DNA of 64,000 nt from an uncultured Oscillospiraceae bacterium. Its GTDB lineage: Bacteria > Bacillota > Clostridia > Oscillospirales > Ruminococcaceae. The notes under the pieces were generated by a model. It did not search any database and was not told the origin of the DNA. It saw only the letters and a program-made list of their open reading frames with translations. A program made the translations under genes and the position numbers. The number at the start of each line of letters is the position of its first letter. The stretch's first letter is position 1. The DNA lies in contig CAKSEY010000016.1 in the NCBI GenBank assembly GCA_934448295.1, forward strand, positions 17,972 to 81,971. Direction: 5' to 3'. This document shows, in pieces, positions 26,871-35,483 of the stretch.

Positions 26871-28730
26871 TCACCAGTTATAATACGGATTCACGCTGTC
26901 CGACCACTCGCCGTACAGCTTCACGCCGTCTACCTTAACAAACGGGCGAACATTGTACTGGAATACTACGCCGCTCTTTTTCCCGGCATTGTGTACGAAT
27001 TTCGCCTGCTTGACCGTCTTGGTCACGGTCTTGTCCTGATAATAGTAATACCCGTCCTTGACCCACTTGATTATCTGTACCTCGTAACCGTCCACCGCTG
27101 CGGATTTCCAGGTTATGGTGTTCTTGGACTTCGTCGTCCGCACCGCCTTAACCCCCGTGATAGCCTTCGGGACTATCGTGAACGTGGCTGTTGCGGTGCC
27201 GGAATACTCCCCCTTGCCCTTGACAGTGACCGTTGCAGTGCCCGGGTTCTTGTTGTTCTTGTAGGAAACGGTGTAGTCCGTGCCGTTTTTGAGCGCCTTT
27301 CCCTCGTACTTTACGGTGACAGCGGGCTTCAGGGCTTTTCCGGTGTACGCCTTCTCGGTATAGGAAAGCTCGACTGCCGCCTCTTTCAGCACGTCGCTGC
27401 TGACCGTTGAGGTATCAAGGCGGTAGACAGTCGCGTCATTGCCCTCGCCGTCCGCGTAGACCCACTTTGCGATATCGCCGTCTACCTTAAGCTCCTCCGC
27501 GCCGTTGAGCATAGCGTGCTGCATAGAGACTGAATCCACAAGTATCTTTCCGTCAGAGGAAACGATGGAGTAATAGGAATTCACAAGGCTGTTGTCGTTC
27601 CAGCGCTCCCACATCACAAGCATGCGGGAATCGTCCAGCGCCGCCGCGGCGGAAGCCCTGACCTCGCTGCCGTCCGTGTAGTCGGTGAGCCACAGTATAC
27701 CCTTGTCGCCGTTTGCCCGCGCGGAGCCATCGAGCAGGCTCTCGCCGGTTTCCTCGTCGATGACCTGCATGAAAAGCTGCTGCTTTTCGCTCTCATAGTC
27801 CGAAGAAGCGGATTTCGCCGAGGAGCCCACCAGCGCTATGCCCGCGTCCAGAGCCGCGATCTCGGTCAGCCTTGCGTTGGTGAAATTATCCCCAATGCTG
27901 CCCGGGAAACTGAACGGAACAAAAGTCCCCCTGCTGTTGTGTCCCCTCATGGGCGTGCTTGTATCGCTGCGGACGTTTACGGAAAATCCGCGCGGGTGAG
28001 CGTCGCCGTGGTCTGCAAAAGCGACCGTGCTGTCGTCGATAACCGCGACGGACTGGTCGAAGGAGTGGCTGACATAGCTGTCATACATGGGGTTTTCGGT
28101 CATTGTCGCCGTATCAACGCAGAACACCGCATTGGACTGATGTCCGCTGTACATCTCGCGGGCGTAGGAGCATATCAGCAGGTCTCCCTGGAAAACCATT
28201 GCGCAGTTTCCCGCGTCAAAGGGCACCCGGGTGCTCCAGTATGTATCGTTCGGGTAATATTCCCCCTTGCCAAGCAGAGCCCCCGTGCTGTCGTACTTAT
28301 AGACTGCAAACGTGCAGACGTCCCCGGTGCCCGCCTCGTCCTCAGTTCCGCAGGCGACGTAGAAATTCCCGCCGTCGTCGCAGGCAACTCCGCCGACCAC
28401 AGACATGGGCTGTTTGAATTTTATGTCATCCTCTATTTCCCCGTTGTCGCTGATATGGGAAACGTGCACGTTCTTTCCGTCAGAATAGGCGATGGTATAT
28501 CTGCCCTCGCTGTCGATAAAGTCGCTGATGGGGGAATAGTGATTCCAGTTCCAGTTTGAATACCAGCTTCCCCAGTAGTAGCTTCCCGTGTAAAGCTCTG
28601 CGTTAAGCTGCACCTCGCTGCTGCTGATAACCGCAGTTACCTTTTTCTGCCCGGTCTGCGCAGCGGCGGTAACGCCCACAGAGGCCGCAAATATCGCCGA
28701 CGCCGTCAGCGCCGCCATTAATTTCTTCAT
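26871..28730 (-). CDS. Secreted protein with propeller-like region, Ig-like domain and C-terminal Fn3-like domain
   Basis: A 619-aa exported protein. ATG at 28730 has GGAGGG seven bases upstream and opens a clean signal peptide (MKKLMAALTASAIFAASVGVTAAAQ); an in-frame ATG eight codons earlier lacks such a site. Residues about 40-450 have repeated short beta segments with Asp/Gly turns, as in propeller-type sensor or binding domains. Residues about 455-530 match the 'LSYTEKAYTGKALKP..VKYEGKALKNGTDYTVSYKNNKNPGTATVTVKG' type of Ig-like domain. The last ~85 residues, starting 'ITGVKAVRTTKSKNTITWK', look Fn3-like and are rich in Tyr and Lys. No catalytic residues recognised; likely cell-surface or secreted binding function. 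Confidence 0.8.
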   Translation of the reverse strand: MKKLMAALTASAIFAASVGVTAAAQTGQKKVTAVISSSEVQLNAELYTGSYYWGSWYSNWNWNHYSPISDFIDSEGRYTIAYSDGKNVHVSHISDNGEIEDDIKFKQPMSVVGGVACDDGGNFYVACGTEDEAGTGDVCTFAVYKYDSTGALLGKGEYYPNDTYWSTRVPFDAGNCAMVFQGDLLICSYAREMYSGHQSNAVFCVDTATMTENPMYDSYVSHSFDQSVAVIDDSTVAFADHGDAHPRGFSVNVRSDTSTPMRGHNSRGTFVPFSFPGSIGDNFTNARLTEIAALDAGIALVGSSAKSASSDYESEKQQLFMQVIDEETGESLLDGSARANGDKGILWLTDYTDGSEVRASAAAALDDSRMLVMWERWNDNSLVNSYYSIVSSDGKILVDSVSMQHAMLNGAEELKVDGDIAKWVYADGEGNDATVYRLDTSTVSSDVLKEAAVELSYTEKAYTGKALKPAVTVKYEGKALKNGTDYTVSYKNNKNPGTATVTVKGKGEYSGTATATFTIVPKAITGVKAVRTTKSKNTITWKSAAVDGYEVQIIKWVKDGYYYYQDKTVTKTVKQAKFVHNAGKKSGVVFQYNVRPFVKVDGVKLYGEWSDSVNPYYNW

Positions 28731-28777
28731 ATTGACCCTCCACATCCTTTTCATACTTTCCTGTAAAAACCACTTCT

Positions 28778-28806
28778 ATTATACCGCTGAATCATCGAAA
28801 AGTCAA
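28778..28806 (-). promoter_or_regulatory. Promoter of the secreted propeller-like gene
   Basis: Minus strand: TTGACT at 28806-28801, a 17-bp spacer, TATAAT at 28783-28778, about 50 bp before the start codon. Confidence 0.8.
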
Positions 28807-28846
28807 GAGCGGCAGGCAAATTCCAGTCTGCGCTTGAGTTTTATCA

Positions 28847-29005
28847 GGAAACCTCTAAAAGCCGGTTTGAAAAGGGAAAATGGGTAGAGTGCACCGAATG
28901 CGATGAAAGCCGACGAAGTAAGGCTGTATGCCTTACGAGGAGGTTTGAAGAAGCAGGCGGTGTGCTATACACATTTTCACTCAAACAAGGTTTTTAGAGG
29001 TGACC
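28847..29005. repeat. MITE-like inverted-repeat element, full copy (B)
   Basis: 159 bp. Ends are GGAAACCTCTAAAAGCC and the complement of GGTCACCTCTAAAAACC. Inner arms 28864-28894 and 28959-28986 pair imperfectly over about 28 bases. The centre is a perfect hairpin GTAAGGC-TGTAT-GCCTTAC. Arm sequence is unrelated to copy A although the layout and the TGTAT loop are the same. It ends 51 bp before the vWA gene. Confidence 0.75.
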
Positions 29006-29056
29006 ATATATTATTCTGGGCTGATAACCAGCTCAGAAAGGAAGGAGCGATATATA

Positions 29057-30430
29057 ATGGGCATAACGGCATCTAATAAAGAACTGAGCGCCGCAGGCAT
29101 TAAATGCGGCGGCTCATTTAATATAAGGCTGTCCCTGGCGGCTGAACCCGACATCATGTCAAACCCCACGGACATTGTGCTGATACTCAACCGCTCAGGG
29201 AGTATGGCGGGAAGTCCCCTTACAAACCTGAAAAGCGCGGCAAAAAAGTTCATCAGCATTATTGACGAATCCACGGACGGCGCGCAGGACGTCCACATCG
29301 GAAACGGCAGCCGCATAGGCGTCGTGAGCTTCGCCACCAACGCCGTGCAGGATACGCAGCTAATCACCTCGGTCGCCGACCTGGACGCGGCGGTAAACGC
29401 GCTTACGGCGGGCGGGTCTACCAATCATTCCGAGGCGTTTGAAAAGGCGGTACAGCTTTTCGACCCCTCGTCCAATAACGCGCGGGTGATGGTCATGTTC
29501 ACTGACGGCATAACGACCGTGGGAGGCGATCCCGCGCCTGTCGCCGCCGCTGCAAGGGCTCAGGGGATCACCATCTACTGCATAGGTCTTTCGGGGAACG
29601 GCGGTATCGACGTGCAGGCCCTTAACGACTGGGCGTCCGACCCGGACTCCGCCTATGTCTCCATCACCCCGGACGACGCGGAGCTTGACGAGTTGTTTGA
29701 TGATCTGGTGCGCAATATCTCAAAGCCGGGCGCGACAAATATCGTAATAAACGACGCGGTCTCCCCGTGCTTCAGGATAACCTCGCTCTCCGCCCCCACA
29801 AAGGGGACGGCAAGCCTGCTGGGGTCTAATTCCCTGCTGTGGAGGATAGACGAGCTGGGCGTTACCCAAAGCGAGGGGGCGGCGCTGGAATTCACCGTGG
29901 AGCACATCGGGCCGTGCTCCGGCGCTATCGAGGTGAACGAATCCATCGACTACGACGACGCGGAGGGCAACGTTGTCACCTTCCCCTCTCCGGAAATAAC
30001 GGTGGACTGCGGCACTGACGTATACCCCGAGGCCTGCCCGGAGCCGGTGGCTGTGGATATCGGCGGCTGCGAGGACTCGGTGGAGATCGACGCCGGGGAT
30101 CTTGGCATGGAATCGCTGGGGCGCATTTTGCAGCTTTCCGTAACGCTGAATAACGTCTGCCCGAACAAGCGCGTGGCGCTGGCGGTCGTCATCACCGAAA
30201 CCGACAGCGAGGGCACGGAATACAGCCGCGGCATGAAAACTATGACTATCCCGGCGCTTTCCGGAGATTCCTGCCGGGATGTTACCGTAAGATGCGTAAA
30301 ATTCGTTCTGCCGGAGGACACCAACGTATCCGAAACCGCCGGAGGGCTGTGCAGCGAGCGGCATTTCAGGGCGAGGTTCATCGCGAACTATATCGACGCC
30401 GATTTTGCTTGCTGCAATATGACGCTGTAA
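29057..30430 (+). CDS. vWA-domain protein with altered MIDAS motif
   Basis: A 457-aa protein without signal peptide. ATG at 29057 has GAAGGAG upstream. The vWA domain spans about residues 35-220: 'DIVLILNRSGSM' (first MIDAS element), 'GGSTNHSEAFEKA' (Thr element), 'VMFTDGITT' (Asp element). The first metal-binding residue, normally Asp in DxSxS, is Asn here. The second half has Cys-rich segments ('CPEPVAVDIGGCEDSVEID', 'CCNMTL' at the end) of unknown role. The gene stands alone between MITE copy B and a terminator. Function unknown; vWA domains usually mediate protein-protein contacts. Confidence 0.85.
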   Translation: MGITASNKELSAAGIKCGGSFNIRLSLAAEPDIMSNPTDIVLILNRSGSMAGSPLTNLKSAAKKFISIIDESTDGAQDVHIGNGSRIGVVSFATNAVQDTQLITSVADLDAAVNALTAGGSTNHSEAFEKAVQLFDPSSNNARVMVMFTDGITTVGGDPAPVAAAARAQGITIYCIGLSGNGGIDVQALNDWASDPDSAYVSITPDDAELDELFDDLVRNISKPGATNIVINDAVSPCFRITSLSAPTKGTASLLGSNSLLWRIDELGVTQSEGAALEFTVEHIGPCSGAIEVNESIDYDDAEGNVVTFPSPEITVDCGTDVYPEACPEPVAVDIGGCEDSVEIDAGDLGMESLGRILQLSVTLNNVCPNKRVALAVVITETDSEGTEYSRGMKTMTIPALSGDSCRDVTVRCVKFVLPEDTNVSETAGGLCSERHFRARFIANYIDADFACCNMTL

Positions 30431-30455
30431 ATACTCTACCCTAACAATGGCGATT

Positions 30456-30486
30456 CCCCGGAACGGCTCAACAGGCTGTTCCGGGG
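30456..30486 (+). terminator. Terminator after the vWA gene
   Basis: Stem CCCCGGAAC / GTTCCGGGG with a 13-nt loop, followed by ATTTTCC. Confidence 0.75.
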
Positions 30487-30501
30487 ATTTTCCACGTTCT
30501 T

Positions 30502-30529
30502 ATTGATTTTTCTTCCACGCGTGTTATAA
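30502..30529 (+). promoter_or_regulatory. Promoter of the SUKH gene
   Basis: TTGATT at 30502-30507, a 16-bp spacer, TATAAT at 30524-30529. The -10 box overlaps an in-frame ATG, which therefore cannot be the translation start. Confidence 0.65.
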
Positions 30530-30567
30530 TGACAATACAATACAACATGGAGGGAGCGCCGTTTCCG

Positions 30568-31080
30568 ATGGCTCTTAGGGACATAAAATTGCTGGCGAAA
30601 GCCAGAAAGCATAATTTCCAGCCGGTCTTAAATATAAAATACGTCAGAGAATTTGAGAACAAATACGATATCGTTCTTCCGGAAAGCTATGTGGATCTAC
30701 TTACGAAATACGGAAACGGCGGCGTTGTATCTGATTTAACGCTGTTCCCGCTTGACAGGGCGGAAGCTGAAAGCGCTTTCTGGCTGCGCCGGAAAAGCGG
30801 CGAGGTATTCCTGGATAAGACGGATATGGGCTCCGAATTTGCAGGGCTGTGCAGTCAGGCTGAACTGAACGACGAACGGTATGACGAAATACTTGCCGCG
30901 ATACTGAACGGCGCACTGATGATAGGCTCGCTCGGCTGTACAATGTACGCGGTGCTGATGTGCAAGGGGAAAAACTACGGCTCCGTGGGCATTGTTGATA
31001 CAGACCTCGGCGACGGCTTCCAGCCGCGTTTTGTCAGCTGGGATCTCAAAGACTGGTTATTGGAATATCCCGGCAGGTGA
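30568..31080 (+). CDS. SMI1/KNR4 (SUKH) family protein
   Basis: A 170-aa cytoplasmic protein from ATG 30568, chosen because GGAGGGAG lies about 11-13 bases upstream and earlier ATGs overlap the promoter or lack a site. The SUKH pattern 'YVREFENKYDIVLPESYVDLLTKYGNGG' is at residues 25-52, and the C-terminal 'GSVGIVDTDLGDGFQPRFVSWDLKDWLLEY' fits the usual end of the fold. Bacterial SUKH proteins are often immunity proteins against secreted nuclease toxins. No toxin gene is adjacent, so this may be an orphan immunity or a housekeeping member. Confidence 0.8.
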   Translation: MALRDIKLLAKARKHNFQPVLNIKYVREFENKYDIVLPESYVDLLTKYGNGGVVSDLTLFPLDRAEAESAFWLRRKSGEVFLDKTDMGSEFAGLCSQAELNDERYDEILAAILNGALMIGSLGCTMYAVLMCKGKNYGSVGIVDTDLGDGFQPRFVSWDLKDWLLEYPGR

Positions 31081-31176
31081 CTGCCGCTGCCGTCCGCGAT
31101 GGCGGAAACCCTCGGCGTATTTGACCAGGACGCGGTTTGCCTAATGCAGCCCTCCGCTGGCGAAAAAACGCGCCGC

Positions 31177-31803
31177 TCACTCGCGGTTTCCGGTTATGTA
31201 ATAATCGCAGTATTCCCCGCCGGAGGCTATGGTTTTCTCGCGGTGCAGAACGCCGTGCTGGAGCGTTATCATTACCTCGTCAAGCTCGCAGAACAGCGGC
31301 ATGAGCTCCTGCACGCCCAGCCTTTCCGCGTAGGAGCAGATGGGACAGCGGGTTATCCTGTAATAGCACGCGCCCTCGTGCGGCTGCCCGACAAAATCCA
31401 CCTTGAAGGACGTGGGGTACTGCTTTTCCTTTTCCGGGGTGTACCACCTGACGTACTTTACGATGTTCTTTTTGTTCTCCGCCTTTCCCTTCGCGGTGTT
31501 GAGGTCTGTCCTGCCGAAATACCACTTGATGTGATAGAGCGAACGCCGCATCATCTCCTGCACGGTCTCCGGCGGAATCTTCTTTTCGCTGGCTATGTAC
31601 GGCGCAACGAATACGAGTGCGAACAGCTCGTTGTACGCCATGGGATTATCGCCGCCGATATCGTCCGCCCCGGCTACCAGCTCCCGGTAGACCTGCCCGC
31701 TTTTTTTCATGATCTCTGCGGCATACTTATCGCCGTAATTCTCCGCAATGACCTTTCTCATGGAGCCCTTGAACATAAAGTAATAGAAGCCGTTATATTT
31801 CAT
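31177..31803 (-). CDS. L-2-amino-thiazoline-4-carboxylic acid hydrolase family protein (copy 2)
   Basis: A 208-aa protein; ATG at 31803 shares bases with the TetR stop codon (TGATG) and has AGGAGG seven bases upstream. Family core: 'YYRITRCPICSYAERLGVQELMPLFCELD' then 'LQHGVLHREKTIASGGEYCDYYITG'. The Cys in CPICSYAE and the closing CDYY correspond to copy 1 at 26026-26736, but the N-terminal half is quite different. It is co-transcribed and translationally coupled with the TetR regulator, so the regulator's inducer is probably linked to this protein's substrate (inference). Confidence 0.78.
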   Translation of the reverse strand: MKYNGFYYFMFKGSMRKVIAENYGDKYAAEIMKKSGQVYRELVAGADDIGGDNPMAYNELFALVFVAPYIASEKKIPPETVQEMMRRSLYHIKWYFGRTDLNTAKGKAENKKNIVKYVRWYTPEKEKQYPTSFKVDFVGQPHEGACYYRITRCPICSYAERLGVQELMPLFCELDEVMITLQHGVLHREKTIASGGEYCDYYITGNRE

Positions 31804-32450
31804 CACATATCCTCCTGTGTTTTTTTGCCGGCTGCCGGAAAACCGTCCGGCGACTTAAAGAGCGCGTCCCAGCCGCCAAGGTGATAGGTCATCAGCGAGT
31901 GCATGAGCTTTTCGGCTGAACTGCGGTCATGACATTCGGCGACTATCCTGCGGTAGCTGTCGAACTGCGTGGAGATCAGAAGTCCCAGCAGCCTTTCGTC
32001 TATGCCGGAATAGCCCGCATGGTGAAAAAACAGCACGCTTTCCCTTATCTTGCTCTCGACCAGCCTGTCGAAATAACGCTCCAGGCTGCTGCCCGCGCTG
32101 CGGTAAAGGAGCAGCGCCGTTTCCTGGTAATGGTCGAATATCAGGCGGAGTATCGCGCCGGATTCATGCCGCATGGAGGCTTCAAGCTGAGCCAGTATAT
32201 CCCCCTCTGCGCCGGAATAATAATCCGACCTTACTCCCTGGAAAAGCGCTTCTATCTCACCCAGGAACGGCTTTAGCAGGCTTACGAAAAGCTCGTCCTT
32301 TGAGCTGTATCGGGTCTGTATAGCGCCGACTGTCGCTCCTGCTTTCTCCGCGATCTTCCGCAGAGAGGCTCCCGTGAAGCCCTTTTCCGAAAACTCCTCT
32401 AATGCGGCTGAAATGATCTTATCGTCCAAAGAGCTGTCCCTTAACGCCAT
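31803..32450 (-). CDS. TetR/AcrR family transcriptional regulator
   Basis: A 215-aa one-component regulator. The N-terminal helix-turn-helix is 'IISAALEEFSEKGFTGASLRKIAEKAGATVGAIQTRYSSKDELF' (residues about 10-55), the standard TetR DNA-binding domain. The C-terminal ligand-binding half is divergent. Its promoter carries a long palindrome (32469-32502) overlapping the -10, so it most likely represses its own operon, which includes the ATC-hydrolase-family gene immediately downstream. Confidence 0.9.
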   Translation of the reverse strand: MALRDSSLDDKIISAALEEFSEKGFTGASLRKIAEKAGATVGAIQTRYSSKDELFVSLLKPFLGEIEALFQGVRSDYYSGAEGDILAQLEASMRHESGAILRLIFDHYQETALLLYRSAGSSLERYFDRLVESKIRESVLFFHHAGYSGIDERLLGLLISTQFDSYRRIVAECHDRSSAEKLMHSLMTYHLGGWDALFKSPDGFPAAGKKTQEDM

Positions 32451-32468
32451 TATCTCACCTCTTGTTCT

Positions 32469-32502
32469 ATAATTACACCGTAATTGATTACAGTGTAATT
32501 AT
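32469..32502. promoter_or_regulatory. TetR operator palindrome
   Basis: A 34-bp dyad: outer arms ATAATTACAC / GTGTAATTAT are perfect and inner arms GTAAT / ATTAC also match. It overlaps the -10 box and start region of the tetR promoter on the minus strand, as expected for autorepression. Confidence 0.8.
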
Positions 32503-32526
32503 AGCAAAAAAAGCTGCTTCTGTCAA
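32498..32526 (-). promoter_or_regulatory. Consensus promoter of the tetR operon
   Basis: Minus strand: TTGACA at 32526-32521, a 17-bp spacer, TATAAT at 32503-32498. The operator covers the -10. Confidence 0.8.
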
Positions 32527-32568
32527 GGGGGCGGAAGCAGTTTTCTGAATATAAAAGACCACAAATTA

Positions 32569-32592
32569 AGCGGCAGTTTCACAACTGCCGCT
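32569..32592. terminator. Terminator of the partner-switching operon
   Basis: Perfect stem AGCGGCAGTT / AACTGCCGCT with a 4-nt loop, just past the stop of the SpoIIE-type phosphatase gene; the minus-strand tail is TAATTTGT. Confidence 0.7.
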
Positions 32593-32610
32593 CAGCTTGT
32601 AATAAAATTA

Positions 32611-34752
32611 TCAGCCTTCCGTATTATCATTGCCGATGTTCCCGAAATATTTCAGGCAGAGCATGGTAATATCGTCGAATTGCGGCGCGTCTCCCACGAA
32701 CGCGTCAATATGCTCCTTAACGTTGTCGAGAAGCCCGGAAACGGAACTGTCCGGGAACTCGTTCAGGGCGGCGATCATTCTGTCCGTTCCAAAGAGCTGA
32801 TTTTCGCTGTCGGTCGCCTCGGGCACGCCGTCGGTATAAACATAAAGGCTGTCCCCGGGGTTCAGCTCAAACTGAATGTCCCTGAATTTAATGCCCTCCA
32901 TAACCGCCACAGCCGGCGAGTGCCTGTTCTTGACCAGCTCGAACTCTCCGTCCGCCCGCTTTATCGCAGGATACTCGTGACCTGCGTTGGCGGCGACGCA
33001 TTTTCCGGTGGATATCTCAACAATACAGAGCCATACGGTAACGAACATATCCGCCTTGTTGCCCTCGCAGAGCTGCTCGTTCACATACGAAAGAATATCC
33101 GCAGGCGAATAGTTCTCCTTCTCGCCGTTTATGAGCTGCGCCCGGTTCTTGATAAGCGTCTTGGCAATGACCATGAACAACGCCGCCGGAACTCCCTTTC
33201 CCGAAACGTCTGCCATCACCACGGCAAGGTGGTCGCTGTCTATCAGGAAGAAATCGTAGAAATCACCGCCGACCTCCTTTGCGGGGGTCATGGTGGCGAA
33301 AATATCAAATTCCTTCCGCCCCGGGAACGCCGGGAAAATTCTCGGCAGCATATCCGCCTGTATCTGGGTCGCCACGTTAAGCTCGGTGGAGATACGCTCC
33401 TTGTCGGCGGTCACCCTGGCGTAGTTTTCGATATATTCGTTCAGCGATTCCGTCATTTTTCTGAAGCTGTCGGACAGCTTTTCCAGCTCGTCGTTGGTTT
33501 TTATCTCGCAGTCGTATTTCAGCTCCCCGCCGCCGACCTTTTCGACCGCCCCGCACAGCTTTATTATAGGGCTGGAAATGCTGTCGGCAAGCTTGCCGAT
33601 AACAAATACCGCCGTGACGATGACCGCTGCTACGACCACAGTCCACAGCAAAACTATTCTCAGCATCTGACCGTTCTGCTCGGTGAGGAATTTTTCCGCC
33701 AGGGCGTGTATCGAGCCCTCAAGCTCCACGGACGGCTCAACGATTTTGTCCCTGGACATCACCAGGATCATTATCCAGTCGGAGATTCCCACATGGGAAT
33801 AGACGCAGTATACCTCGTTTCCGTTTATAACGGATTCAAGTATCCCGCTTTCATTCCGCTGTATGTCGGCAAGGATCTCCGCGCCGTTTTCCCCAAACAG
33901 GGCGGCGGGGTCGCCGGGATTCTCCCCGGTAAGCCCCTGCGCGCATATCACCGCGTTGGAGGAAGCCAGAACGGCGTAGCTTTCCTTCCCGGAATTAATG
34001 CCGCCGATAATTTCATTGAGGTCGGCGATAAGTATATCAATGCCGCAGGAGCCGTAAAACTCCCCGTTATCGCCAATGCAGGGTACAGCCGCCGTTATCA
34101 TGAAGCCCCTGCCGAATGAATCCGCATATGGCTCGGATATGTAAAGACCGCCGCTCTCCTTTGTGTTCGTAAACCAGCCGGAATTTCTTCCGTCGAAATA
34201 CTCGGGCTTGGTCTGGGCGGTGTCGTCGTAGCCTATGTTTATCCCCGTGCTGCTTGTATAGTAAACGGAAAGGATATTGCTGTAAGTGCTGAGCGTGTTG
34301 GCGAAAAGGCTTTCGGCGTTTCCCAGCAGATAGGTCTCACGTTCGATATCGCCGCTCATTTCCACCCCCTCCGGGAGCACCCACTGCATGCAAAAGGTAT
34401 CGGCGGGGGAATCCTTCGGGTGCTTGTAGGGTCTTTCAAGATAGTTTTCGGGATTCCGGTAAATATCCGTGATACCGCCGCTCACCATTTCCAGCGCGGA
34501 GGTTATGCCCTGCATCTTGAACCTTATCGCCAGGGAAGCGCTTTCGGTATATTCCACCGCCTGGGCGGTAGCCTGCTCCACCAGGGCGACGGAGCTGCTC
34601 TTTGCCGCAAGCTCGCTGCTTTCCCGATTGGTGCTGTCCGCATTTTTGCTGATATTGTCGATGGCAAAGTAGGATATAAGTATGCAGACCGTGAGCGAAG
34701 CCACCACAACCGCCAGCGCTTTTTTCAGAATCTTGTTTCGAATCCCTTTCAT
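32611..34752 (-). CDS. Membrane sensor protein phosphatase (dCache-HAMP-SpoIIE/RsbU type)
   Basis: A 713-aa membrane phosphatase. A first membrane helix is near residues 13-33, a ~320-residue extracellular sensor of Cache type follows (with 'GYDDTAQTKPEYFDGRNSGWF' and 'GRGFMITAAVPC'), and a second membrane helix lies near 368-390. A HAMP domain with 'SSPIIKLCGAVEKVGGG' is next. The C-terminal PP2C/SpoIIE domain starts about 470 ('ATQIQADMLP', 'EVGGDFYDFFLIDSDHLAVVMADVSGKGVPAALFM') and retains the metal-binding Asp residues (GGDFYD, ADVSGKG, DGVPEA, FDDITMLCLK). It should dephosphorylate the STAS protein of the same cluster in response to an extracellular signal. Confidence 0.9.
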   Translation of the reverse strand: MKGIRNKILKKALAVVVASLTVCILISYFAIDNISKNADSTNRESSELAAKSSSVALVEQATAQAVEYTESASLAIRFKMQGITSALEMVSGGITDIYRNPENYLERPYKHPKDSPADTFCMQWVLPEGVEMSGDIERETYLLGNAESLFANTLSTYSNILSVYYTSSTGINIGYDDTAQTKPEYFDGRNSGWFTNTKESGGLYISEPYADSFGRGFMITAAVPCIGDNGEFYGSCGIDILIADLNEIIGGINSGKESYAVLASSNAVICAQGLTGENPGDPAALFGENGAEILADIQRNESGILESVINGNEVYCVYSHVGISDWIMILVMSRDKIVEPSVELEGSIHALAEKFLTEQNGQMLRIVLLWTVVVAAVIVTAVFVIGKLADSISSPIIKLCGAVEKVGGGELKYDCEIKTNDELEKLSDSFRKMTESLNEYIENYARVTADKERISTELNVATQIQADMLPRIFPAFPGRKEFDIFATMTPAKEVGGDFYDFFLIDSDHLAVVMADVSGKGVPAALFMVIAKTLIKNRAQLINGEKENYSPADILSYVNEQLCEGNKADMFVTVWLCIVEISTGKCVAANAGHEYPAIKRADGEFELVKNRHSPAVAVMEGIKFRDIQFELNPGDSLYVYTDGVPEATDSENQLFGTDRMIAALNEFPDSSVSGLLDNVKEHIDAFVGDAPQFDDITMLCLKYFGNIGNDNTEG

Positions 34753-35483
34753 GTAGTCTCACCCTCTGTAACCGTTATATCATTGTCCGCAAAATATTCC
34801 TCGCAGCCCTTGCGTATCCTGTCGTAGTAAAACAGGTACATCTGCGGCTCGATATACACCGTTATGCCGTCAAGGACTATCTCCTTCACGGGCAGCGGCT
34901 CGGCAAATTCCGCCCCGATAGCTTCGATAGACCGCCGGCTTGGCATGTTTACCATGTCCAGGTCTACCCTGCCGCTGCCCGCGTCATACCCCACGACCTT
35001 GTACAGATCCGCCGCGCCCATGGCGTAACCCGCGTTGAGCATGGCTCCCGCTATGGTATAGTACATCACCTTCGCAAGATTCTTCCCGCCGTATTCCCTG
35101 GAAACGATTATCTCCCTGGGGTAGACTGTACGGGGCATATGCTCGTATTTCAGACCCGCGTAGCTTTCATTCTCCAGCGAAAACCAGAAGCTGCCTGCGG
35201 CGTTGCCGTCCTCCGTCCGGAAAATAGCCCAGAAATTATGCTCCCCGGCGATCTCCGCTTCTATGCCCTTCTGGTCGAGCACAATGAACATGCCGCCCTT
35301 TTTCCCGAAATTTTCGGGGGATAACGGGTCTAACCTGTCCATATAGTTGCCCTTGTCAATTTTTGTCTGCTTGTATATTTCGGCTATGTCTGCGGCGTCA
35401 TTCAGTCCCGCTTTTTTATAGAAATATGTCTTTCCGCCTATGCAGCATTTCCCGCCGTATCCGGGAACTATCAGCCCTGCCAT
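34749..35483 (-). CDS. GNAT-like acyltransferase family protein
   Basis: A 244-aa protein starting at ATG 35483, which shares its A with the stop TGA of the upstream membrane-protein gene; GGAGG lies eight bases upstream. The segment 'YPREIIVSREYGGKNLAKVMYYTIAGAMLNAGY' resembles the GNAT acetyl-CoA binding motif (V...R..G..L). 'DAADIAEIYKQT' and 'HNFWAIFRTEDGNAAGSFWFSLENE' are the usual N-terminal strands. The substrate is unknown. The 3' end overlaps the phosphatase start by four bases, so it is an integral part of the partner-switching operon. Confidence 0.65.
   Translation of the reverse strand: MAGLIVPGYGGKCCIGGKTYFYKKAGLNDAADIAEIYKQTKIDKGNYMDRLDPLSPENFGKKGGMFIVLDQKGIEAEIAGEHNFWAIFRTEDGNAAGSFWFSLENESYAGLKYEHMPRTVYPREIIVSREYGGKNLAKVMYYTIAGAMLNAGYAMGAADLYKVVGYDAGSGRVDLDMVNMPSRRSIEAIGAEFAEPLPVKEIVLDGITVYIEPQMYLFYYDRIRKGCEEYFADNDITVTEGETT

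Noticed and set aside
30529..30567. Upstream ATG starts of the SUKH gene
   Set aside because: The first ATG overlaps the -10 box and precedes the transcript start; the second has no ribosome site.
31099..31884. 261-aa plus-strand open frame downstream of the SUKH gene
   Set aside because: Antisense to the ATC-hydrolase-family gene, which has family motifs, coupling to tetR and a strong ribosome site.
32680..34119. 479-aa plus-strand open frame opposite the phosphatase
   Set aside because: Antisense shadow of a protein with clear PP2C motifs; no recognisable features of its own.
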